Assembly (NCBI RefSeq): GCF_002723615.1
Contig: NZ_KZ304966.1
Location: 1-64,000 of the forward strand
Direction of reading: 5' to 3'
Source: Limimaricola cinnabarinus
GTDB lineage: Bacteria > Pseudomonadota > Alphaproteobacteria > Rhodobacterales > Rhodobacteraceae
Length of the DNA stretch: 64,000 nt
Shown: in pieces, positions 51,520 to 60,153 of the stretch
Numbering within the stretch: position 1 is the stretch's first letter
How the letters are laid out: each line of letters starts with the position of its first letter
The notes under the pieces: generated by a model
Databases searched by the model: none
Told to the model about the DNA's origin: nothing
Seen by the model: only the letters and a program-made list of their open reading frames with translations
Program-made: the position numbers and the translations under genes

Positions 51520-52257
51520 ATGAAGACGCTGATCCTCACGACCGCGGCGCTCGCGCTCACCGCCGGCGCCGCGCTGGCCGAAAGCCACAGCCAGACCGTG
51601 CGCCTTGGCACCGAGGGCGCCTACCCTCCGTACAACTTCCTCAACGATGCGGGCGAGGTCGATGGCTTCGAGCGCGAGTTGGGTGACGAGCTGTGCAAGC
51701 GCGCCGAGCTGACCTGCGAATGGGTCACCAACGACTGGGATTCGATCATCCCCAACCTCGTCTCGGGCAACTACGACACGATCATCGCCGGGATGAGCAT
51801 CACCGACGAGCGTGACGAGGTCATCGACTTCACCCAGGCCTACTTCCCGCCCGCGGCCTCCGCCTATGCCGCGCCCTCCGAGGACGTGGACCTGACCGGC
51901 GGCGTCGTCTCCGCCCAGGCCACCACGATCCAGGCCGGCCATGTCGCCGATAGCGGCGCGGCGCTCCTGGAATTCGCCACCCCCGACGAGGCCGTGGCCG
52001 CGGTGCGCAACGGCGAGGCCGACGCGGTCTTCGCCGACAAGGACTTCCTCGCGCCGATCGTCGAGGCCTCGGGCGGCGAGCTGATGTTCGTGGGCGAGGA
52101 CGTGGCGCTGGGCGACGGCATCGGTGTCGGCCTGCGCGAGAGCGATGGCGAGCTGCGCGAGACGCTCAACGCCGCGATCCAGTCGATGAAGGATGACGGC
52201 TCGCTCAACGAGCTTCTGGTCAAGTGGTTCGGCGAAGAGACCCAGACCTTCGAATGA
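51520..52257 (+). CDS. periplasmic substrate-binding protein of the ABC transporter
   Basis: The 245-residue precursor has a clear signal peptide (MKTLILTTAALALTAGAALAES). The mature protein begins VRLGTEGAYPPYNFLNDAGEVDGFE, followed by CEWVTNDWDSIIPNLVSGNYD, the family 3 (lysine/arginine/ornithine, octopine) binding-protein signature. The two-lobed fold would hold the alpha-amino acid part of its ligand. A GC hairpin follows the stop. Confidence 0.94.
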   Translation: MKTLILTTAALALTAGAALAESHSQTVRLGTEGAYPPYNFLNDAGEVDGFERELGDELCKRAELTCEWVTNDWDSIIPNLVSGNYDTIIAGMSITDERDEVIDFTQAYFPPAASAYAAPSEDVDLTGGVVSAQATTIQAGHVADSGAALLEFATPDEAVAAVRNGEADAVFADKDFLAPIVEASGGELMFVGEDVALGDGIGVGLRESDGELRETLNAAIQSMKDDGSLNELLVKWFGEETQTFE

Positions 52258-52266
52258 CACCTGACC

Positions 52267-52288
52267 GGGGCGGCCCTCGCGCCGCCCC
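52267..52288 (+). other. intercistronic stem-loop
   Basis: GGGGCGGC-CCTCGC-GCCGCCCC is an 8-bp perfect stem in the 46-base gap between the binding protein and the first permease. It has no T run. Such hairpins often stabilise the upstream message so that more binding protein than permease is made. Confidence 0.6.
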
Positions 52289-52303
52289 GCCTGAAAGCCG
52301 CCC

Positions 52304-53209
52304 ATGTTCGCATCCTGCGCCGACCCCGAAACGCTCTCCGGCCTGAGCTGGCTGACCTGCTACCTCACCACGGGCAAGCACATCGCCTTCTACTGGGCCT
52401 TCGGCACCGTGCTCTTGCTGCTCGCGGTGACGGCCCCGGTCGCGCTCGCCTTCGGCTTCGGCGGCGCCATGGCCGCGCGCTCGCGCATCGCGCCGCTGTC
52501 ATGGCTGGGCAAGGGCTATATCGCCGTGGTGCGCGGCGTGCCCGACATCGCCTTCTTTCTGTTCTTCGTGATCGCGCTCGATCAGGGCATCGAATGGCTG
52601 CGCCACAAGGCGAAATGCCCCGACTGGGACCAGCCGATCCGCCAGGGCAACGATTTCATCGTCTGCGCCGAGGCCAAGATGCCGCTCTCCTCCTCGGCCC
52701 AATGGGTGCACGAGGTCTATGGCTTCTGGCTCGCCGTCTTCACCTTCGCCCTCGTCTTCGGCGCCTTTGCGGCCAACGTGCTCTTCGGCGCGATGCGCGC
52801 CGTGCCGCGCGCCCAGACCGAAACCGCCGAAGCCTATGGCATGAGCCGGGCGCAGGTCTTTCGCCGCGTGATCGTGCCGCAGATGTGGGTCTATGCCCTG
52901 CCCGGCCTGTCGAACCTGTGGATGGTGCTGATCAAGGCCTCGCCGCTGCTGTTCCTCTTGGGCGTCGAGGACATCGTCTACTGGGCGCGCGAGCTCGGCT
53001 CCACCAAGACGCCGCAATTCACCGCATACCCGCATGGCGACTGGCGGATGTGGTACTTCCTGTTCCTGCTGGTCTTCTATCTCGGCTTCACCCGCATCTC
53101 CGAGATCGTGCTCGACCGGATCATGCGGCGCCTGACCCATGGGCAGGCGACGCTGGGAAGCCACAAGCGCACCGGCCCCGTCGGCATGAGCAAGGCAGGC
53201 CCGCCATGA
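52304..53209 (+). CDS. ABC transporter permease, subunit 1
   Basis: The 301-residue inner-membrane protein has five to six helices and the cytoplasmic EAA loop AEAYGMSRAQVFRRVIVPQM that contacts the ATPase. It matches the HisQ/AotQ-like permeases, with an insertion of about 45 residues after the second helix (DQGIEWLRHKAKCPDWDQP). Its stop overlaps the start of the second permease. Confidence 0.92.
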   Translation: MFASCADPETLSGLSWLTCYLTTGKHIAFYWAFGTVLLLLAVTAPVALAFGFGGAMAARSRIAPLSWLGKGYIAVVRGVPDIAFFLFFVIALDQGIEWLRHKAKCPDWDQPIRQGNDFIVCAEAKMPLSSSAQWVHEVYGFWLAVFTFALVFGAFAANVLFGAMRAVPRAQTETAEAYGMSRAQVFRRVIVPQMWVYALPGLSNLWMVLIKASPLLFLLGVEDIVYWARELGSTKTPQFTAYPHGDWRMWYFLFLLVFYLGFTRISEIVLDRIMRRLTHGQATLGSHKRTGPVGMSKAGPP

Positions 53210-54012
53210 GCTGCTACGAAACCCTCATGGATTACGGGCTGCGCTCGCTCGGCTATGGCGAGCGGCTGCTGCCGCGTTCGGATTTCACCCTGTGCCAGCA
53301 ATTCGTGCTGATCGGCTCTGGCATGATCTGGAACATCTATTTCGGCCTCGTGGCGCTGCTTTCGGGCTTTGCGCTCGCCACCGCGCTGGCGGTCGGCAAG
53401 GCGGCGTCCTCGCCATGGTTCCGCAAGCCCGCCGAATGGGTGATCTTCATCTTCCGCGGCTCGCCGCTCTTCATCCAGTTCTTCTTCGCCTATTTCCTGT
53501 TTCTCTCGCTCAAGGGGCAGGTGCCCGCCTTCGACGCGCTGACCTCGGCCTGGCTCGGCGCGGCGCTGGTGCTGTTTCTCAACACCGCCGCCTATTCGGG
53601 CGAGATCTTCTACGGCGCGCTGATGTCGGTGCCGCGCGGCGAGGTCGAGGCGGCGGATGCCTATGGGCTTTCGGGCTGGGCCAAGTTCCGCCGCGTGGTC
53701 TGGCCGACGACGCTGCGCCTTGCCTGGCCCGCCTATACCAACGAGGCGATCTTCCTGTTTCACGCCACCACGCTGGTGTTCTTCTCGGGCTTTCCGGCCT
53801 CGCGGCAAAAGGGCGACGCGCTCTACTACGCCTCCTATTTCGCCGACAAGACCTTCAACCCCTTCGTCCCCTACCCGATCCTCGCGGGCTATTTCGTGCT
53901 GCTGACGCTGGTGGTGATCGCGGTGATGGGGCTGATCGGCAAGCGGCTCAACCGGCACCTGCCAAACGCCGCGCCGACCCGCGCCAAAGGCTTTGGAATG
54001 CTGATGCGCTGA
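53206..54012 (+). CDS. ABC transporter permease, subunit 2
   Basis: The 268-residue HisM/AotM-like permease has five predicted helices and the coupling loop ADAYGLSGWAKFRRVVWPTT. It pairs with the first permease to form the channel. ATGA overlap with the upstream gene. Confidence 0.92.
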   Translation: MSCYETLMDYGLRSLGYGERLLPRSDFTLCQQFVLIGSGMIWNIYFGLVALLSGFALATALAVGKAASSPWFRKPAEWVIFIFRGSPLFIQFFFAYFLFLSLKGQVPAFDALTSAWLGAALVLFLNTAAYSGEIFYGALMSVPRGEVEAADAYGLSGWAKFRRVVWPTTLRLAWPAYTNEAIFLFHATTLVFFSGFPASRQKGDALYYASYFADKTFNPFVPYPILAGYFVLLTLVVIAVMGLIGKRLNRHLPNAAPTRAKGFGMLMR

Positions 54013-54076
54013 GCCCCGCTTGCCCCGGCCCGCGACGCGGTCTAGCTTTCGGGGAAATCCCACAGGACGGTGCTTC

Positions 54077-54754
54077 ATGCAGATCGGCATACTCGAGACC
54101 GGCCACGCGCCAGACGTGCTGCGCCCGGAACTTGGCGACTATTCGGACCTGTTCGAGCGGCTGCTCGACGGGCATGGCTTCGCCTTTCGCCGCTACGACG
54201 TGGAGGCGATGGTCCTTCCGCAGGACATCGACGAATGCGACGGCTGGCTCATCACCGGCTCCAAGCACGGCGCCTATGAGGATCACGCCTTCATCGCGCC
54301 GCTGGAAAAGCTGATCCGCGAGATCCACGCAGCGAAGATGCCGCTGGTCGGCGTCTGCTTCGGCCACCAGATCATCGCGCAGGCGCTGGGCGGCCGGGTC
54401 GAGAAATTCGCGGGCGGCTGGTCGATCGGCCGCCAGCCCTATCACTTCGAGGGCCGCGAGATCGCGCTCAATGCCTGGCACCAGGATCAGGTGGTGGAGC
54501 GCCCCGAGGGCGCGCGCATTATCGCCTCGAACGATTTTTGCGCCCATGCGGGGCTCGCTTGGGGCGATCACACCTTCACCATCCAGCCGCATCCCGAATT
54601 CGGCGCGCGCTTCATCGAGGGGCTCGCCACCACCCGCGCCATCGGCGTGGTGCCGCAAGAGCAGATCGACCACGCGCTCGCCAATCTCGACAAGCCGGTG
54701 GATGCCGATGTTCTGGCCGAGCGCATGGCCCGTGTCCTGAAGGGGGCCGCATGA
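54077..54754 (+). CDS. class I glutamine amidotransferase-like protein
   Basis: The 225-residue protein has the nucleophile cysteine in VGVCFGHQIIAQALGG and the His-Glu pair in TIQPHPEF, with the oxyanion segment LITGSKHGAYED. It resembles the GMP-synthase-type stand-alone amidotransferases rather than the PuuD hydrolases. It could supply or remove a gamma-glutamyl group in the pathway. Its stop overlaps the ATG of the synthetase gene. Confidence 0.88.
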   Translation: MQIGILETGHAPDVLRPELGDYSDLFERLLDGHGFAFRRYDVEAMVLPQDIDECDGWLITGSKHGAYEDHAFIAPLEKLIREIHAAKMPLVGVCFGHQIIAQALGGRVEKFAGGWSIGRQPYHFEGREIALNAWHQDQVVERPEGARIIASNDFCAHAGLAWGDHTFTIQPHPEFGARFIEGLATTRAIGVVPQEQIDHALANLDKPVDADVLAERMARVLKGAA

Positions 54755-56103
54755 GCTGGATCGACGAGATCCCCGAAGCCGCCCGCCTCTATCTCGATCA
54801 GCACCGCCTCGACGAGGTGGAATGCGTGATCGCCGACCTGCCGGGCATCGCCCGCGGCAAGGCGGTCCCGGCGGCGAAATGGGAAAAGCAGCAGTTCTTC
54901 CACCTGCCCAACTCGATCTTTTTCCAGACGATCACCGGCGATTGGGGCGAGGCGGCGGGACCCGAGGGCTTCGTCGAGCCCGACATGGTCCTCAAGCCCG
55001 ATCTGGCGACGACGACCGCCGCCCCATGGGCCGCCGACGGCACGCTGCAGGTGATCCACGACGCTTATGACCAGAAGGGCCGCCCCGTGGGCTGCTCGCC
55101 GCGCAACGTGCTCAAGCGCGTGGTCGATCTCTACAAGGCCGAAGGCTGGACCCCCGTGGTCGCGCCCGAGATGGAATTCTACCTCGTCGGGCGCAACACC
55201 GACCCCGCCAAGGCGATCGAGCCGATGCTGGGCCGCACCGGGCGGCCCGCGGCGGCGCGGCAGGCCTATTCGATGACGGCGGTGGACGAATACGGCCCCG
55301 TGATCGACGACATCTACGAATACGCCGAGATACAGGGCTTCGAGATCGACGGCATCACGCAGGAGGGCGGCGCGGGCCAGCTCGAGATCAACCTGCGGCA
55401 TGGCGACCCGGTGAAGCTCGCCGACGAGGTGTTCTACTTCAAGCGGCTCATTCGCGAGGCGGCGCTCAAGCATGACTGCTTCGCCACCTTCATGGCCAAG
55501 CCGATCGAGGGCGAGCCGGGCTCGGCGATGCATGTCCATCACTCGATCATCGACGCCAAGGGCCGCAATCTCTTCACCGGCCCGCAGGGCGGCGAGACCG
55601 ACGCCTTCTTCAACTTCATCGGCGGGCTGCAGGAGCACATGCCGAGCGTGATCGCGATGTTCGCGCCTTACGTGAACTCCTTTCGCCGCTACGTGCGCGA
55701 CCACGCCGCGCCCATCAACCTCGAATGGGGCCGCGACAACCGCACCACCGGCATCCGCGTGCCGATCTCGCCGCCGCAGGCGCGGCGGGTCGAGAACCGC
55801 CTCGCCGGCATGGACTGCAACCCGTATCTGTGCATCGCCGCCTCGCTGGCCTGCGGATACTTGGGCATGAAGAACGAGATCTGGCCCGACAAGCGCTACC
55901 GCGGCGACGCCTACGAGGCCGAGGACGAGATCCCGCAGGGGCTTTATGCCGCGCTCGACCTGTTCGACGGGGCCAAGGAGCTGCACGAGGTGCTGGGGCC
56001 GGAATTCGTGCGCGTCTACTCGATCGTCAAGCGCGCGGAATACAACGAGTTCCTGCAGGTCATCAGCCCGTGGGAGCGCCAGCACCTGCTCTTGAACGTA
56101 TGA
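54751..56103 (+). CDS. glutamine synthetase family enzyme, probable gamma-glutamyl-amine synthetase
   Basis: The 450-residue enzyme has the glutamine synthetase core: EMEFYLVG, GAGQLEINLRHGDP, GSAMHVHHSI and the ATP/glutamate site WGRDNRTTGIRVP. It lacks the adenylylation loop tyrosine context of GlnA and clusters by gene setting with PuuA-type enzymes, which join glutamate to an amine using ATP. The neighbours (ABC importer, FAD oxidase) support a catabolic amine role. The amine is unknown. Confidence 0.88.
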   Translation: MSWIDEIPEAARLYLDQHRLDEVECVIADLPGIARGKAVPAAKWEKQQFFHLPNSIFFQTITGDWGEAAGPEGFVEPDMVLKPDLATTTAAPWAADGTLQVIHDAYDQKGRPVGCSPRNVLKRVVDLYKAEGWTPVVAPEMEFYLVGRNTDPAKAIEPMLGRTGRPAAARQAYSMTAVDEYGPVIDDIYEYAEIQGFEIDGITQEGGAGQLEINLRHGDPVKLADEVFYFKRLIREAALKHDCFATFMAKPIEGEPGSAMHVHHSIIDAKGRNLFTGPQGGETDAFFNFIGGLQEHMPSVIAMFAPYVNSFRRYVRDHAAPINLEWGRDNRTTGIRVPISPPQARRVENRLAGMDCNPYLCIAASLACGYLGMKNEIWPDKRYRGDAYEAEDEIPQGLYAALDLFDGAKELHEVLGPEFVRVYSIVKRAEYNEFLQVISPWERQHLLLNV

Positions 56104-57404
56104 ACCCGCTCTACCGCAACGATGCGCCCGGGCGGATGCCGCGCAGCTGGTACGCCGCCACCGCCGAGCCCGCCGCCGACCGCGCGGCCTTGGAGGCCGA
56201 CCGCCGCTGCGACCTTGCCATCGTCGGCGCGGGCTTCACCGGGCTCTGGGCCGCGCTGACGGCGGCGCGGGCGGGGCTCGACGTGGTCGTGCTCGACGCG
56301 CATCGCGCAGGCTTCGGCGCGTCGGGGCGCAATGGCGGGCAGGTCGGCTCGGGCTTCAACAAGGGGCAGCGCTGGCTTGAAGAAAAGCTCGGGGACGGCC
56401 CGGCCCGGCAGCTTTGGGACATCGCCGAGGAGGCCAAGCGCCAGCTGCGCGACTTCTGCGAAAGCCACGCGCCCGAGGCGCGCTACCTGCCCGGCGTGGT
56501 GCATGGTGCCTATACGGGGCGCGAGGCGGCGGATGACCGGGCCGAGGCCGAGCACCTCTCGCGCGCCTATGGCTACGATGCGATCCGCCCGTTGAGCCGC
56601 TCTGGCATCCGAGACATCGTCAGGACCGAGGCCTATCACGGCGGGCTTCTCGACGAAGGCGCGGGCCACCTCCACCCGCTGCGCTACGCCCGCGCGCTGG
56701 CGCGCGAGGCCGAAAAGGCGGGCGCCACGATCCACGAGCTGACCGAGGTGACGCGGGTGGAACGCGGCACGCCCGCCACGCTGCACACGCCCAAGGCCCG
56801 CGTCACCGCCGATCACGTGATCCTCGCGGGCAACGGCTACCTGCCCGGCATCATGCCCGAAGTGGCGGCGCGGGTGATGCCGATCAACAGCTTCATCGCC
56901 GCGACCGAACCCCTGGGCGATCGCTGGCGCGAAGTGTTGACCCGCGACATCGCCATCGCCGATTCGCGCTTCGTGGTGAACTACTACCGCATGACCGAGG
57001 ACCGCCGCTTTCTCTTCGGCGGGCGCGAGAGCTACGGCATCGGCTTTCCCACCGACATCACCACCGCGCTGCGCGCCCGGATGGAGAGCCTGTTCCCGCA
57101 GCTTTCCGACACCCGGATCGAGCATGTCTGGGGCGGCACGCTCGGCATCACCATGTCGCGCCTGCCGAGCCTGCAGCGCATCGGGCCCAACATCCTGTCG
57201 GGCGCGGGCTTCTCGGGGCATGGCGTGGCGCTGTCGGGCATGGCGGGGCGGGTCATGGCCGAGGCGGTGGCAGGGCAGGCCGGGCGATTCGACACCTTCT
57301 CCGCCCTGCCCGTCCCGGCCTTTCCGGGCGGCGCGCGTTACCGCGCGCCTCTGCTGACGCTGGCGATGACGTGGTTCTCGCTGCGCGACCGGCTCGGGAT
57401 CTAG
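56100..57404 (+). CDS. FAD-dependent amine oxidoreductase (PuuB/DAO type)
   Basis: The 434-residue flavoenzyme has the N-terminal DLAIVGAGFTGLWAALTAAR dinucleotide motif, then GFGASGRNGGQVGSGF, as in gamma-glutamylputrescine oxidase. Near the end WGGTLGITMSRLPSLQRIG and GHGVALSGMAG close the FAD site. It would oxidise the gamma-glutamylated amine to an aldehyde. No aldehyde dehydrogenase is adjacent. Its stop shares CTAG with the stop of the convergent small gene. Confidence 0.92.
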   Translation: MNPLYRNDAPGRMPRSWYAATAEPAADRAALEADRRCDLAIVGAGFTGLWAALTAARAGLDVVVLDAHRAGFGASGRNGGQVGSGFNKGQRWLEEKLGDGPARQLWDIAEEAKRQLRDFCESHAPEARYLPGVVHGAYTGREAADDRAEAEHLSRAYGYDAIRPLSRSGIRDIVRTEAYHGGLLDEGAGHLHPLRYARALAREAEKAGATIHELTEVTRVERGTPATLHTPKARVTADHVILAGNGYLPGIMPEVAARVMPINSFIAATEPLGDRWREVLTRDIAIADSRFVVNYYRMTEDRRFLFGGRESYGIGFPTDITTALRARMESLFPQLSDTRIEHVWGGTLGITMSRLPSLQRIGPNILSGAGFSGHGVALSGMAGRVMAEAVAGQAGRFDTFSALPVPAFPGGARYRAPLLTLAMTWFSLRDRLGI

Positions 57405-57682
57405 CCGCTGGCCATGCCCGCAAGCATCGCGCCGAGCGCCACGAGATGGATCAGCATGATCGCCCGGTCGTTCCAGATGAACCCCATGGCGAGCCAGCCG
57501 ACCACCCCGCCGAGAAACAGGTAGAGGTTCAGCGGCGTGACGCCGAAGGCGGTCGCGGCATAGCCCGCGATCTGGATCACCGATGCGATCCATTTCACCG
57601 CGAAGGCAAAGCGCGGATCGCGCCAGAACGAGGGGCGCGAACAGGCACCGGGCAGGGTGCAGTCGATATTTTCTACCGTCAT
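57401..57682 (-). CDS. small two- to three-helix membrane protein
   Basis: The 93-residue protein has hydrophobic segments WIASVIQIAGYAATAFGV, YLFLGGVVGWLAMGFIW and IHLVALGAMLAGMA. It resembles a short uncharacterised family of Rhodobacterales (possibly DUF6552). It starts at 57682 (MTVENIDCTLPGACSRPS). Its TAG stop overlaps the stop of the FAD oxidase on the other strand within CTAG. It is divergent from the LysR gene at 57804. Confidence 0.75.
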   Translation of the reverse strand: MTVENIDCTLPGACSRPSFWRDPRFAFAVKWIASVIQIAGYAATAFGVTPLNLYLFLGGVVGWLAMGFIWNDRAIMLIHLVALGAMLAGMASG

Positions 57683-57753
57683 GATGCTCTCTCGAATGGC
57701 ATGTCCGGGCCGATCCTGGGGCGGCCCGTTGTCATGGCAGGTAATCGCGTTAG

Positions 57754-57783
57754 GCTGTGGTGACGAGCCAGAAGCACTACAGC
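57754..57783. promoter_or_regulatory. candidate LysR operator
   Basis: GCTGTGGTG and CACTACAGC form an inverted repeat (8 of 9 positions) around 12 bases, 20 bases before the LysR gene in the divergent gap. Position and size fit an autoregulatory LysR site. Confidence 0.4.
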
Positions 57784-57803
57784 CTGTCAGTAGAAAAACT
57801 ATC

Positions 57804-58703
57804 ATGTCCCGCCGCACCGCCCTGCCCCCGCTCAATGCCCTGCGCGCCTTCGAGGCGGCGGGCCGGCACCTCACCTTCCGCGCCGCCGCCGATGAGCTCG
57901 GCGTCACCCAGGGCGCGGTGGCACAGCATGTGCGGGGGCTCGAGGCGCAGCTCGGGCTGCGGATGTTCTTGCGCGAGGCGCGCGGCCTGTCGCTGACCGA
58001 GGAGGGGCGCGGCTACCACGCCGCCGTCTCGCAGGCCTTCGCGCAGCTGTCGGAGGCGACGGCGCGGCTCAGGCCCGCGCCGGGGCATGTCACCATCTCG
58101 GTGACGCCGACCTTCGCCTCCAAATGGCTGATCCCGCGCCTGCCCGGCTTCGGCGCGGCGCATCCCGAGATCGACCTCAGGGTGATGGCCACCGAGCGGG
58201 TGACGAGCTTTCATTCCGACGGGATCGACCTCGCCGTGCGGCAGGGCGAGCCGCCCTTCGGCGCCAGCATCCGCGCCGACCCGCTGTTTCGGCAGGAGAT
58301 CCTCGCCGTCTGCGCCCCCGACCCGGCCCCCGATCCCATCTCGGGTCTGACCCCGCCCTTCGGCCCCGAGGCCCTGCCCCGCCTCACGCTCCTGCACGAC
58401 ACGCATGACCTCTGGCCGCGCTACCTGCGCGAGGCCTTTCCGGGCATCCGCGCGGCGCGGGCCCGGGGCATCCGTTTCAGCCAGACGACGCTGGGGCTCG
58501 ACGCGGCGCTGGCGGGACAGGGGGTGGCGCTGGCGAGCCGGTTTCTCGTGAACCGGGATCTCGCCGCCGGGCGGCTGGTGCAGGCGATGGAATACGTGCT
58601 CAGGGGGCGGCGCGATTTCTATCTTCTGGCCTCGCGCAGCCGCATGTCGCCCGCCACCGCGGCGGCGCGCGACTGGCTGCTGGCGCAGGCCGATCCGCAA
58701 TGA
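57804..58703 (+). CDS. LysR family transcriptional regulator (GcvA type)
   Basis: The 299-residue product begins RRTALPPLNALRAFEAAGRHL, typical of GcvA/AmpR-like regulators, with helix-turn-helix AAADELGVTQGAVAQHVRGL. The effector domain continues VTISVTPTFASKWLIPRL. The ATG at 57804 fits the family. Targets are unknown; candidates are the small membrane protein and, less likely, the amine operon. A hairpin follows. Confidence 0.92.
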   Translation: MSRRTALPPLNALRAFEAAGRHLTFRAAADELGVTQGAVAQHVRGLEAQLGLRMFLREARGLSLTEEGRGYHAAVSQAFAQLSEATARLRPAPGHVTISVTPTFASKWLIPRLPGFGAAHPEIDLRVMATERVTSFHSDGIDLAVRQGEPPFGASIRADPLFRQEILAVCAPDPAPDPISGLTPPFGPEALPRLTLLHDTHDLWPRYLREAFPGIRAARARGIRFSQTTLGLDAALAGQGVALASRFLVNRDLAAGRLVQAMEYVLRGRRDFYLLASRSRMSPATAAARDWLLAQADPQ

Positions 58704-58713
58704 GCCTGCAACG

Positions 58714-58747
58714 AAAAAGGCCGCGCCCCTTTCGGGACGCGGCCTTC
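58714..58747 (-). terminator. terminator between rpmG and the LysR gene
   Basis: AAGGCCGCG (58717-58725) pairs with CGCGGCCTT (58738-58746); the inner CCCC/CGGG pairs further. On the minus strand the stem is followed by TTTTT, so it ends rpmG transcripts and may also stop the LysR message. Confidence 0.85.
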
Positions 58748-58772
58748 CGGAATTCCGTCGGAACGGCTCAGA

Positions 58773-58940
58773 TCACTTGATCTTGCCTTCCTTGTACTCG
58801 ACATGCTCGCGCTTGACGGGGTCGTACTTCCGCACGACCATCTTCTCGGTCATGGTGCGGGCGTTCTTCTTGGTCACGTAGAAGTGGCCGGTCCCCGCGG
58901 TCGAGTTCAGGCGGATCTTGATCGTCGTCGGCTTCGCCAT
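58773..58940 (-). CDS. rpmG: 50S ribosomal protein L33
   Basis: The 55-residue protein reads [20 protein letters not shown], then [20 protein letters not shown] and VEYKEGKIK. This is the zinc-free L33 type with no CxxC pairs. AGGAGAG precedes the ATG at 58940. It is short and highly conserved, with a terminator directly after. Confidence 0.97.
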   Translation of the reverse strand: MAKPTTIKIRLNSTAGTGHFYVTKKNARTMTEKMVVRKYDPVKREHVEYKEGKIK

Positions 58941-59068
58941 GGTCGTCTCTCCTGCTCGCGGGGCGTGCGCGTTGACGGCGCCCGCGTGAATACGTCTGAG
59001 CCCCGGCTTTTAACCGCGCGCGAGGCGCTGTCAACCGGGAAACGGGCCGGGATGGCCCGAGGGTAATC

Positions 59069-59462
59069 TGCGCGGATGGCCTGTAAGCCGGATTCTGTTC
59101 CGGGGTCGCCCCCGGCGATGACCATTCATCTCGACGCGCTGTTGCCAACGCGCCTGAAGCTGCCAACCCGGACCTCTCGGGGTCAGGCGTCCCTGCGGCG
59201 ATATCCGGCGAACCGGATCAGCACCCGCGCGAGGTCCCTATTTGGCATTGCTCCCGGTGGGGCTTGCCGTGCCGGTCCGGTTGCCCGTCCCGCGGTGGGC
59301 TCTTACCCCACCGTTTCACCCTGACCCGGACATGCCGGGCGGACTGTTCTCTGTGGCGCTTTCCCTCGGGTTGCCCCGGCCGGGCGTTACCCGGCACCGT
59401 GCCTTGTGGAGTCCGGACTTTCCTCGAACCTTACGGCCCGCGGCCATCCGGCCATCCGCGCC
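59069..59462 (-). ncRNA. rnpB: RNase P RNA (class A)
   Basis: The minus strand reads GGCGCGGATGGCC at the 5' end, pairing with GGCCATCCGCGC at the 3' end as helix P1 (12 bp). The conserved core is visible: GAGGAAAGTCCGGACTCC (CR I), GCCACAGAGAACAGTCCGCC, GGTAAGAGCCCACCG, and the 3' ACAGAATCCGGCTTACAGGCC. Length is about 393 bases. It matures the 5' ends of tRNAs. Its 5' end begins only about eight bases after the stop of the amidase gene. Confidence 0.96.
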
Positions 59463-59470
59463 TTGCGGAC

Positions 59471-60148
59471 CTAAGCCGCGGGGGCGTGGCGGTCAACGGG
59501 AAAGCGATGGGCGAGATCGGCGATGAGCGCCATGTCGGTCGAATCGACCGGGCCCGTCGCATGGGGACGGAACCGCAGGCGGAACGCGGCGAGACGCTCG
59601 GCATGGGTGACGTCGGCGGTGTAGCCGAAGGCCCGCGCGAGATCGTCGAAGCGCTGCTCGGACGGGGCCGCGCTTTGCCCCGCTTCGGGCCAGACCGAGA
59701 GCCCGTGCCGCGCCAGCCGCTTCCAGTCGAATCGCGGGCCGGGATCGTCCTTGCGCCCCGGTGCCATGTCGGAATGGCCGATCACCCGCTCGGGGCGAAT
59801 GGCCCAGCGCTTCATGATGCCGGCAAGCAATGCCTCCAGCGCCGCCATCTGCGGCCCGGCAAAGGGGTGGTCGCCGCGATTGTAGAGCTCGATCCCGATG
59901 GAGCGCGAGTTCACGTCATCGACCTCGCCCCAGCGGCCCGCGCCCGCATGCCATGCGCGCAGCTCCTCGGGCACCAGCGCGGTGACCTTGCCCGTCCCGG
60001 AGATCAGCCAATGCGCCGAAACCTCGGCCTGCGCGTCGCACAGCCGCGCCAGCGCTTCGTCGTGGCTCTGCATGGCGGTGAAGTGGATCACCACGAGATC
60101 GGGCCGCGCGCCAAGCCGCCGCGGCCCGTGATTCGGCGAGAGCGCCAC
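59471..60148 (-). CDS. N-acetylmuramoyl-L-alanine amidase (AmiD/AmpD type)
   Basis: The 225-residue zinc amidase has LVVIHFTAMQSHDEALARL (first ligand histidine), VSAHWLISGTGKV, SIGIELYNRG and VIGHSDMAPGRKDDPGPRFDW (last ligands). It cleaves the lactyl amide of murein peptides. No signal peptide is present, suggesting an AmpD-like cytosolic role in murein recycling. The only suitable start is GTG 60148 (V/MALSPNHGPR), six bases after the upstream stop. Confidence 0.93.
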   Translation of the reverse strand: MALSPNHGPRRLGARPDLVVIHFTAMQSHDEALARLCDAQAEVSAHWLISGTGKVTALVPEELRAWHAGAGRWGEVDDVNSRSIGIELYNRGDHPFAGPQMAALEALLAGIMKRWAIRPERVIGHSDMAPGRKDDPGPRFDWKRLARHGLSVWPEAGQSAAPSEQRFDDLARAFGYTADVTHAERLAAFRLRFRPHATGPVDSTDMALIADLAHRFPVDRHAPAA

Positions 60149-60153
60149 CTGCC

